A DNA stretch of 64,000 nucleotides. Source: Ardenticatenales bacterium (GTDB lineage: Bacteria > Chloroflexota > Anaerolineae > Promineifilales > Promineifilaceae). Below are positions 57,600 to 64,000 of the stretch, one piece after another. Each line of letters opens with the position of its first letter. Position 1 is the stretch's first letter. A program made the position numbers and the translations under genes. The notes below the pieces were generated by a model. It did not search any database and had not been told where the DNA came from. It worked only from the letters and a program-made list of their open reading frames with translations. The stretch covers positions 13,532-77,531 of the forward strand of contig JACKBM010000024.1 in the NCBI GenBank assembly GCA_020634575.1, read 5' to 3'.

Positions 57600-57605
57600 T
57601 ATACT
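57600..57605 (+). promoter_or_regulatory. -10 box for the cyclase gene
   Basis: TATACT directly after the terminator and about 10 bases before the start of a structured leader. No good -35 hexamer is seen. Confidence 0.45.
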
Positions 57606-57615
57606 TTCCCCACCT

Positions 57616-57725
57616 AGGTAAACCGCAGCAAGCTTTCGGACAGAGAATCGCTCCGCCCGCTGTGGTTTCCTCGAGGAATCGGCAAGAAGTTTGCGGAGTA
57701 AAATCGCGTACAGCCTTGCCGATTA
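57616..57725 (+). ncRNA. Structured 5' leader of the cyclase gene
   Basis: A stem AAACCGCAGC (about 57620-57629) pairs with GCTGTGGTTT (about 57658-57667) with one G-U pair. A second stem AATCGGCAAG (57677-57686) pairs with CTTGCCGATT (57715-57724). CTCCGC in the first loop can pair with GCGGAG in the second loop (near 57693), which would make a pseudoknot. Between the two stems lies the palindrome TCCTCGAGGA. I do not recognise a known riboswitch class. It lies between a -10 box and the cyclase start, so cis-regulation is plausible. Confidence 0.5.
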
Positions 57726-57757
57726 CTTAACTCTTGTCGTTTAGAGCGAGAATTGTC

Positions 57758-59503
57758 GTGGAATCTTCGGTATTTCAACCGCAGACTGCAGCCGAACTTG
57801 CAGAGCTGACGGACCTGGTAGATGAGCTCAGCAACCTGCTGGACTTACAGAATCACACCATGGCCGGCACAACCTCCCAGGTCATCAATGCCTCCAGCGA
57901 GCAGCTGATCCGGCTGCTCATCCCCATGCGCACCAAGCTGAATGCCCTGGAAAACCGTTTGCGCACGGAAAGTATTGAGCGCCAGCAACTTGAGGCCTTG
58001 CAAACGGTGGGGGCAGCCGTCAATTCCTCGCTTGAACTGAAAGATGTGCTGAACACGGTAATGGACTCCATCATCAATCTGACCGGGGCAGAGCGCAGCT
58101 TTCTCATGTTGTTTAACGCTAGCGGCAACCTTGAAGTGCGGGCCGCCCGCAACATGGACCGCACCTCTATCGAGGATTCAGCTTTCGAGTATAGTCGCAG
58201 CATCGTCGACAAGGTCGCCGCAACCGGTGAACCCATTGTCACCACGGATGCCCAGGATGATCCTCGTTTTGCGGCCGCCGCCAGTATCGTCAATTTCAAT
58301 ATTCGCTCGATTCTGTGTGTACCGCTGAAGCTGAAAGGACATGTGACGGGTGTCATTTACGCGGACAATCGGGCTACCTCCGGCATTTTTGGCGTCGCCG
58401 AACGCGACCTGCTGAACTTGTTTGCGGATCAGGCGGCTACAGCTATCGTCAACGCCAACCTGTTCCTCCAGATTCGTGAGCACCTGGACAGCATCACCGA
58501 GATGAAAAACCTGATGGATGATGTCTTTGAGTCCATTGCCAGCGGGGTCATCACGGTAGACATTGACGACCAGATTTCACTCATCAACCAGGCGGCGACC
58601 GAGATTCTGGCCCTGGATGGTCACAGCGCTTTTAGCGTGCCTTACAGCGAATCGCTGGCGGCTTTGCTGCCGGAGCTGGAACGGCTGGTCGGCCTGGCCA
58701 AGGAAGAGCGGGCCCACCATGCGGCCGAGTTGGACATCCGCCTGCCGCACCGGCCGGGTACCACCACCCTCAACCTGACCTGCTCACCGCTCCAGGATGC
58801 CTATGACGACATTCAGGGCATCGCCATCGTCGTCGATGATCTGACTGAGAAGAAGCGCCTGGATAGCGCCCGGCGCTATCTGCCGCCGGCCCTGGTTGAC
58901 CGCATCCGCGACATCGACGCGGCTCAGCAGCCGCAACGGCGCGAAATCAGCACGGTTTTTGCTGATATCCGCGGCTTCAGCACCTTCAGCGAAAAGCTGG
59001 AGCCGGAGGCGCTGGTTCAGGTCATCAACCAATATTTCACCATCGCAGCGGAGTGCATCAACAGATACGAAGGCGTCATCGACAAATTTATGGGTGATGC
59101 CGTAATGGCCACGTACAACACGACGCTCAACCCGCAGGAAAACGACCATATCGAACGGGCCGTTCATACCGGGCTGGCCCTGATTGCGGCAGTCCGGCAA
59201 TTCAATGCTGGCCGGGCGGAAACCGATCGGCTCCATTTTGGTGTTGGCATTCATGTGGGTGATGCGGTTGTGGGCAACGTGGGCAGCGCCTTCCGCAAGG
59301 ATTATTCGGCCATCGGCGACGCCGTCAACATCGCCAAGCGGCTGCAGGAAAACGCCAAAGCGGAGCAGATCCTGGCCAGTGAGCAGATTATCCGGCCGGT
59401 CGCCCACCTCGTCGAAGCCCGCGCCCTGGGCAAAATGACCGTCAAAGGGCGGGCCGAGCAAGTGATCGTCTACGAACTGCTCAGTCTCAAAAATGCCGCC
59501 TGA
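57758..59503 (+). CDS. GAF-PAS sensor class III adenylate/guanylate cyclase
   Basis: About 581 residues, cytoplasmic. An N-terminal helical region (residues 10-80) leads to a GAF domain (about 85-240, LNTVMDSIINLTGAERSFLMLFN, SILCVPLKLKGHVTGVIYADNR). A PAS domain follows (about 255-370, VFESIASGVITVDIDDQISLINQAATEILALDG), then the catalytic domain (about 385-560). The metal site is VFADIRGFSTFSEKL and DKFMGDAVMATYN. The base-recognition segments are FGVGIHVGDAVVGNVGS and SAIGDAVNIAKRLQENA, which is the adenylate-type Universal class III pattern. It makes cAMP (or cGMP) in response to a ligand or signal at GAF/PAS. The GTG at 57758 is preferred over a TTG at 57734. A structured leader precedes it. 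Confidence 0.9.
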   Translation: MESSVFQPQTAAELAELTDLVDELSNLLDLQNHTMAGTTSQVINASSEQLIRLLIPMRTKLNALENRLRTESIERQQLEALQTVGAAVNSSLELKDVLNTVMDSIINLTGAERSFLMLFNASGNLEVRAARNMDRTSIEDSAFEYSRSIVDKVAATGEPIVTTDAQDDPRFAAAASIVNFNIRSILCVPLKLKGHVTGVIYADNRATSGIFGVAERDLLNLFADQAATAIVNANLFLQIREHLDSITEMKNLMDDVFESIASGVITVDIDDQISLINQAATEILALDGHSAFSVPYSESLAALLPELERLVGLAKEERAHHAAELDIRLPHRPGTTTLNLTCSPLQDAYDDIQGIAIVVDDLTEKKRLDSARRYLPPALVDRIRDIDAAQQPQRREISTVFADIRGFSTFSEKLEPEALVQVINQYFTIAAECINRYEGVIDKFMGDAVMATYNTTLNPQENDHIERAVHTGLALIAAVRQFNAGRAETDRLHFGVGIHVGDAVVGNVGSAFRKDYSAIGDAVNIAKRLQENAKAEQILASEQIIRPVAHLVEARALGKMTVKGRAEQVIVYELLSLKNAA

Positions 59504-59512
59504 CGACACGAC

Positions 59513-59568
59513 GTCACCCCGAACCACCCCAATGGGTAGTAAGACATATCAAGAGTGGGTGAGGGACC
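59513..59568. repeat. Left copy of a 55-base direct repeat
   Basis: It shares the pattern GTCA-CCCGAACC-C-CCAATGGG and GTGGGTGAGGGAC with 60232-60286, by eye about 80 % identical. It begins 10 bases after the cyclase stop. Confidence 0.7.
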
Positions 59569-60231
59569 CCGATCCAGGGCGCTGACCCTGGTAGACAGTG
59601 GCTGGTTGCCTTACTTAGCCAATCCTTGAGCCGGGCACCGGCCGGTCGTGCCCGCGCCTCAGAGAGGGGTCCCTCGCGCTCTGTTATTGATCGATATTCA
59701 CGGCGAACAAGGCTGCTAAAGAAACCGAGTAACTGGGTCTGCTGCGGTGATATTGATACTCGTCGGTGGTATCACCCGGAGTTGACCGCCCGACAGATTT
59801 GCCGTCATCCCGAAGGAGTTCGGCGGCTCTGGCCGACTAGCTGCCCAGGGGCGACGAGATATTAACGGTTGGTCCAGTTACGTTTGAATTGGCGTTGCCG
59901 CGGTATCCCTGTGCTAATTGCCATAGGCGCTCGTGCCAGACGGCTCCTTCGATGACAACAATGCTGCAGGAGTGGCGAGCCGTAAGTGCCAGCGATAAGT
60001 GATTGCAATTGCCCGGGCCAGGGAACCAACCGGGTCGAATGCTTCGAGGGCAGCCCGTTTCTTCCTTTTGAACGCGGCCCACCGCGTGGTCATTCTCGGC
60101 ATGACGTCAAAAAGATTGGCGTGATACCCAACCTGCCCCCGGACAAGCCGCAAAGCCCTTTACTTCAAACCTGGGCTGCAATGGTTCCTGGCCCCGCCGG
60201 GCTGGAATCGAGGTCCTGCGCTTTCTCCGAT
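59569..60231. other. Gene-free region between direct repeats
   Basis: About 660 bases bounded by similar 55-base repeats. Short open frames exist on both strands (for example minus 59914-60153), but none has a recognisable family, a ribosome site or gene-like composition. It may be a decayed insertion. Confidence 0.5.
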
Positions 60232-60286
60232 GTCATCCCGAACCGCCTCAATGGGGAATAATGCTCATCGAGACTGGGTGAGGGAC
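60232..60286. repeat. Right copy of the 55-base direct repeat
   Basis: It overlaps the 3' end of the DUF2723 gene, so the last codons and the TGA stop of that gene come from the repeat. Its partner is at 59513-59568. Confidence 0.7.
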
Positions 60287-62643
60287 GGATCCACCACGAT
60301 GTCGCCCAGAATGTAGCGATCACCAACCAGGTTGCCGGCCGGATCGGCGATGTGCAGCCGGCGCAGCCCCACCATCTCGTACAGCCCGACCTCGATGCGG
60401 TAGGTACCGGCCGGTAGCCCCTCGGGAATCACCAGCCGGTAGGGGTCGCTCATTTGCTGGCCCGGTAGCCATTTGGGAATCCACAGGTGGGTTGGCGTGG
60501 CGCCGCCGAGGGGCGTGTAATCCAGGGCGACCAATGGCCGGTTGCCCAGATCGATCAGATGCACAAAGACGGTATAGCTCTCTTCCGCCTTGGCCAGGCT
60601 TTCCCAGCGTAAGGTCACGTGCACGACATCGCCCGGTGACGCCTGCAGTGGCTCCTGGCCTACCCAGCTATCCTGGGCTATCTGCGTCCCCACCCGGGTT
60701 CGGGCGCTGACCAGGCCAACTCGCTGGCGGAAATTGGCCAGCAAATCGGCTGTGTCGGGGGGATTGCCCAGGGCCGCAACGGTCAGCTCACCGATGGGGT
60801 AGGAGAGCTCTGTCGTCTCGTCCGTGCTGAGGTTTTTGAGGCCGATGGTGACCGGATAGGTACCGGCCGGTAAGCCCAGCGGCAGCGACAAATCAAAGCG
60901 CTCCACAATCACTTCACCTGCCAGCCAGAGCGGCGTGATCAGGTGGCTGTCCGTCGTGAACGGGTATTGGATCTCACCGACAGTGACGACCGGGACATAA
61001 TAATCAGTCGTCGTCATAGGCGCGCTGAAGGCGAGGGTGAGGGGGACGTAGTCGCCAGCCGTGACCGTTTTTTGCGGCAGCTCATAACCGACAAACTCGA
61101 GTGCCCCGGCCGCTTCCTGCACCGGCGTCAGCTCTGGCGGCAAAGAGCTATCGCCTGGCTCCACCACCTGGTAGAAGGCGTCACGTGGGCGCAGGCGGAA
61201 GCCGGCAGCGACAATTTCCGGTCGGTAACCATGCAAATAAACAGGCCCGCCGCCGAGATAGTTGAAAACCGCCGTTACCCAGGGATCGGCGGTGCCGGTG
61301 GAAACCCATTCCAGCCGCACATCGGCCGGGTCCGGGTAGCGATCGTCGACCCAATGACTGTACCAGAGCGGCGTCATGTACTCCCAGTTGTTCAGCAGCA
61401 CAGCGCCCTCGCCGCTACCCGCAAAACGGTCAAAAACAGCCTCAATATAAGCGCGCCCTTCGCTGTAATCGCGCAGGGAGATGTCGGCGCTGTAGCGGAC
61501 TAGTTGCCAGAGCGGCGCCAGCAGGAACAAAGTGAGGCCAAAGCGCGCCAGTTGCCATCGAACCGGCCACGCCCCCGCCAACCAGCGCCCGAGCCCATAC
61601 AGCCCCAACCCGGCCAGCAGGCCGACCAGCTTAAAGGGGCCAAGCAGATACGCCATGATGTCCTGGGCGCGCAGGCTGATGACAAACGCGTAAAAACCGA
61701 GGAAGGCAAGGGCGTAAAAGAGGCTTAATTTGGCGCCGCGCCAGCCGTCGCCAGCCTGGCGGCATTGCCAATAGGGCGTCAGCAGACCGATGATGGCCAG
61801 CAGAATCAGCGGCAACGGGTATTGCAGCCGCAGCAGCGTGGCAAAAACGCGCAGCCGGTCCCACTGCTCAGCCAGCGTGAAGTAGGGCAGGCTTTCGGAG
61901 AGACCCCGGGCCAGCACGTGATCCAGAAAACCATTCAGGGTGTTCATGGTGGAGGGACCCAGCACCGGTTCCATGGGGCTGCGGATGGGGAAATAGAGCC
62001 AGACCGCCAGCCCCAGCAGGGCGCAACCGACCATCGCCAGCAGCGTCCGCCATTCACGCCAGATGGTTGGGCGCACCAGCAAAATCAGCAGGGCGTAGGC
62101 GGGAAAACCGAAAACGGTCAGCGGATGATGGGTCACGCCGAGGCCGGCGCTGAGGCAAAAGGCCAAGAGGGCGACTTTGTCCGTCCCGTCGCTGGCCCAG
62201 TAGCGGCTGAGAAAATAGACATTGGCCATCAAGAAGGTTGCCGTGATGATGTGGGGGTTGGCGTGAATGCTGTGTTGCCAGATGTCAGGGGCGAAGGCCA
62301 GGCTGAAGGCGGCGAGGTAGGCGGCCAGCAGGCTGAGCCAGTTGTCGGGGCCGTACCGGCCGGTCACCCGCCGCACCGTGCCAAAGGCAAAAAAAGCGCT
62401 GGCTGTCGTCGCCAGCAGGGCCAGCAGATGCATCCGCCAGCTGATCTCGCCGAACGGGACCAGCAACTGCAGCAGCTTGCCGCTCAACGTGGTGAAGGCG
62501 TAGCCGGGCGGGTGAGCGATGCCTAGCACGTGGGCGACCACCGTGTATTCTGTCGGGTCGCCCAGGACCGGCCCCTGGGCCAGCGTCAGCAGGTAGACCA
62601 GTGGGATGAGCAGCAGCGGTAGCGGCGCCAGGCGGCGGTTCAT
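60265..62643 (-). CDS. DUF2723 family GT-C protein (protein O-mannosyltransferase-like)
   Basis: A 792-residue protein. The start LVYLLTLAQGPVLGDPTEYTVVAHVLGIAHPPGYAFTTLSGKLL holds the D-x-x-E and L-G-I-A-H-P-P-G-Y motif of DUF2723, a GT-C fold family seen as protein O-glycosyltransferases in Bacteroidetes and Chloroflexota. About ten helices follow (to about residue 400), with HANPHIITATFL in the lumen-side loops. The C-terminal half is a series of beta domains (VTLRWESLAKAEESYTVFVHL, GTYRIEVGLYEM) that would be extracytoplasmic. Its ATG overlaps the GT4 stop (62640-62643), so the two are coupled. Confidence 0.9.
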   Translation of the reverse strand: MNRRLAPLPLLLIPLVYLLTLAQGPVLGDPTEYTVVAHVLGIAHPPGYAFTTLSGKLLQLLVPFGEISWRMHLLALLATTASAFFAFGTVRRVTGRYGPDNWLSLLAAYLAAFSLAFAPDIWQHSIHANPHIITATFLMANVYFLSRYWASDGTDKVALLAFCLSAGLGVTHHPLTVFGFPAYALLILLVRPTIWREWRTLLAMVGCALLGLAVWLYFPIRSPMEPVLGPSTMNTLNGFLDHVLARGLSESLPYFTLAEQWDRLRVFATLLRLQYPLPLILLAIIGLLTPYWQCRQAGDGWRGAKLSLFYALAFLGFYAFVISLRAQDIMAYLLGPFKLVGLLAGLGLYGLGRWLAGAWPVRWQLARFGLTLFLLAPLWQLVRYSADISLRDYSEGRAYIEAVFDRFAGSGEGAVLLNNWEYMTPLWYSHWVDDRYPDPADVRLEWVSTGTADPWVTAVFNYLGGGPVYLHGYRPEIVAAGFRLRPRDAFYQVVEPGDSSLPPELTPVQEAAGALEFVGYELPQKTVTAGDYVPLTLAFSAPMTTTDYYVPVVTVGEIQYPFTTDSHLITPLWLAGEVIVERFDLSLPLGLPAGTYPVTIGLKNLSTDETTELSYPIGELTVAALGNPPDTADLLANFRQRVGLVSARTRVGTQIAQDSWVGQEPLQASPGDVVHVTLRWESLAKAEESYTVFVHLIDLGNRPLVALDYTPLGGATPTHLWIPKWLPGQQMSDPYRLVIPEGLPAGTYRIEVGLYEMVGLRRLHIADPAGNLVGDRYILGDIVVDPSLTQSR

Positions 62644-63761
62644 GCCAGCACCTCGTCGTAGATAGCTACTGTTTCCTGGGCGGCGCGCGCCCAGCTGAAG
62701 CGGGCGGCCTGCTCCCGGCCCAACCGGCGCCTTTCCTCGCGCTCGGCCTCATCGCTCAACAGCCGGCCGATGACCGATGCCATTTCCGCCACATTTTCCG
62801 GGTCAAAATAGGCGGCGGCGTCACCGCCAATTTCAGGCAGACTGCTGCGATTGCTGCAGGCGACAACCTGGTCGCTGGCCATATGCTCCAGCACCGGCAG
62901 GCCGAAGCCCTCGTAGAGCGAGGGTTGCACGGCCAGGCTGGCGGCGCGGATGACGGCGGGCAAATCCTCGTCCGGGACCCAGCCCAGGGCGTGGACAACA
63001 TTGCTCAACCCTTCGCGCTCGATGCGGGCGAAGAAGTCATCATAGAGCCAGCCTTTGGCGCCGGCGAGGATGAGCTGAAGATCCGGCCGGTCCCGCCGCA
63101 AAATCTGCAGGGCATCCAATAGCCGGGAGAGGTTCTTGCGTGGTTCGATGGTGCTCAGGTGGATCAGAAAGTTATCGGGCAGCCCATACTGCTGCCGGGC
63201 CGCCGCCACCTGCGCGGCGCTGGGCGCCTGGAAATTCTCAGCCGCAGCCTCGTGGACGACGGCGATTTTGGCCGGATCCAGGCCGTAATGGGTCACCAGG
63301 TCCGCCTTGGTTGCCTGGGAGACGGCGATAATTTTGTTGGCCCGGCGGCAGAACAGCGGCACAGCCCAGTTCAGATAATAGTAATTCAGCTTTTTATGGT
63401 AGGCGGGGAAGAGGCTGAAGATGAGATCGTGCATCGTCAGCACGGTGGGGACGCCCTGGAGTGGCATAAGCAGATGCTCGGTGCTGTGGTAGAGTTCCGC
63501 CCCCGGCACCAGTCTGTTGAAGCCGACGCCGGCCAGGTGGGCCAGCCAGACCGCCATCCGCCATGGTTTGTAGCCGTAGCGGACGTGGCGCGCCGGCAGC
63601 CCGCTTAGCGATGGCGGCATTTGGCCGTCGCGTCCCTGATTGTAAAACAGGGCATATTTGTGACGGCTGTCGTATTGAGTGACGGCCTGGGCCAACCGTT
63701 CGCTATAGCGGCCCAGCCCGGCGCGGGCATGGACCGCCGCAGAGACATCCAGATAAATCAT
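62640..63761 (-). CDS. GT4 family glycosyltransferase
   Basis: A 373-residue GT-B enzyme. N-terminal: MIYLDVSAAVHARAGLGRYSERLAQAV (G-x-G-R-Y). C-terminal: NFLIHLSTIEPRKNLSRLLDALQIL, LQLILAGAKGWLYDD, LGWVPDEDLPAVIRAASLAVQPSLYEGFGLPVLEHMA (E-x7-E) and a tail with WARAAQETVAIYDEVL. This resembles mannosyltransferase-type enzymes that extend cell-surface glycans. The open frame reaches 63995, but the ATG at 63761 starts the GT-B fold and has a TATAAT box 9 bases upstream, so the message may be leaderless. It overlaps the DUF2723 gene by 4 bases. Confidence 0.93.
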   Translation of the reverse strand: MIYLDVSAAVHARAGLGRYSERLAQAVTQYDSRHKYALFYNQGRDGQMPPSLSGLPARHVRYGYKPWRMAVWLAHLAGVGFNRLVPGAELYHSTEHLLMPLQGVPTVLTMHDLIFSLFPAYHKKLNYYYLNWAVPLFCRRANKIIAVSQATKADLVTHYGLDPAKIAVVHEAAAENFQAPSAAQVAAARQQYGLPDNFLIHLSTIEPRKNLSRLLDALQILRRDRPDLQLILAGAKGWLYDDFFARIEREGLSNVVHALGWVPDEDLPAVIRAASLAVQPSLYEGFGLPVLEHMASDQVVACSNRSSLPEIGGDAAAYFDPENVAEMASVIGRLLSDEAEREERRRLGREQAARFSWARAAQETVAIYDEVLA

Positions 63762-63770
63762 GCGCTGCGA

Positions 63771-63776
63771 ATTATA
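63771..63776 (-). promoter_or_regulatory. TATAAT -10 box for the GT4 gene
   Basis: TATAAT on the minus strand, 9 bases before the ATG at 63761. This predicts a leaderless or nearly leaderless transcript. The -35 region is weak. Confidence 0.55.
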
Positions 63777-63838
63777 GGCCAACGCCCTGATTCGACCAGA
63801 CGGCCGCCCGGTGTTTGCCCGACGGAAAAATGATGGGG

Positions 63839-63867
63839 TTGACTTGCATTGGCCTACCATGTTACAA
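63839..63867 (+). promoter_or_regulatory. Promoter of the plus-strand gene at the window end
   Basis: TTGACT (63839-63844), a 17-base spacer and TTACAA (63862-63867), about 48 bases before the ATG at 63916. Confidence 0.5.
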
Positions 63868-63915
63868 AGGGACAGCATTGTCCGTACAACCCAAGCTACC
63901 AGTAGAGGGAACTTC

Positions 63916-64000
63916 ATGCACAACCAGACACACCAGAATGATGATAAACAGATGGTGCGGCAACGGTCAGCGGAACCGGCCGGTCCCCAACTCAATCCCG
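63916..64000 (+). CDS. Start of an unknown gene, 3' partial
   Basis: An ATG at 63916 follows the good ribosome site AGAGGGAA (spacing 6). The frame is open to the window end: MHNQTHQNDDKQMVRQRS, then EPAGPQLNP. Only 28 residues are visible, polar and without a signal peptide. The product cannot be named. It is divergent from the GT4 gene and near other glycosylation genes. Confidence 0.6.
   Translation, partial: MHNQTHQNDDKQMVRQRSAEPAGPQLNP

Noticed and set aside
59626..60261. Short open frames between the direct repeats
   Set aside because: No ribosome site, no recognised motif, and frames on both strands overlap each other.

Overview
The window looks like one contig of a GC-rich (roughly 58-60 % by eye) environmental bacterium, most plausibly a member of the Chloroflexota (Anaerolineae-like). 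This is an inference. It rests on secreted proteins with long TNTPVPPTATNTP-type Thr/Pro linkers, an A2-type haem-copper oxidase operon, ImuA-ImuB-DnaE2, and many ECF sigma/anti-sigma pairs. The decamer ACCGGCCGGT is strongly over-represented (about 32 perfect copies counted by eye), which works as a genomic signature.

Layout. 1-9.3 kb: housekeeping genes (nucleotidyltransferase-like protein, LMW phosphatase, HNH endonuclease, Nif3-like protein, beta-CASP RNase, RNase D, GNAT, NDP-sugar epimerase, RecJ). 9.3-16 kb: two related surface-anchored proteins and glycosyltransferases. 16-21.7 kb: a TPR membrane protein, an ABC-2 exporter, and an altronate dehydratase-like gene. The exporter ATPase and the dehydratase carry a cluster of single-base frameshifts. 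21.9-28.1 kb: a sigma factor, a putative anti-sigma/regulator, then a low-GC decaying island with a broken TPR-CHAT protease gene, a broken small secreted protein and a surface lectin-like protein. 28.3-34.1 kb: the SOS mutasome (imuA, imuB, DUF6504-like, dnaE2) with a GAAC-N4-GTTC box upstream. 34.2-37.4 kb: an FeS-type photolyase, an FAD oxidoreductase and a peroxiredoxin-like gene with an in-frame TGA that looks like selenocysteine. 37.5-46.6 kb: serine hydrolase, MttB-like methyltransferase, sigma/anti-sigma/Nudix set, tRNA-Leu, folB and SDR genes, polysaccharide deacetylase. 46.8-55 kb: another ECF sigma factor, DegV, and the cytochrome c oxidase operon (coxB, ctaD, subunits IV and III, ctaG-like, surf1). 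55.2-59.5 kb: a transglutaminase-like membrane protein and a GAF-PAS-class III cyclase behind a structured leader. 59.5-64 kb: a repeat-bounded non-coding stretch, a DUF2723/GT-C protein and a GT4 glycosyltransferase, and the start of a plus-strand gene running off the window.

How the genes fit together. Several envelope functions recur: glycosyltransferases, P/T-linker surface proteins, deacetylase and transglutaminase. DNA damage tolerance (mutasome, photolyase, RecJ) forms a second theme, and aerobic respiration a third. Many intergenic gaps hold different hairpin-forming repeats, some sitting inside operons.

The most interesting items are the putative selenoprotein with its candidate SECIS, the sigma/regulator/CHAT island in decay, the structured leader of the cyclase gene, the SOS-box mutasome, and the iterated palindrome.
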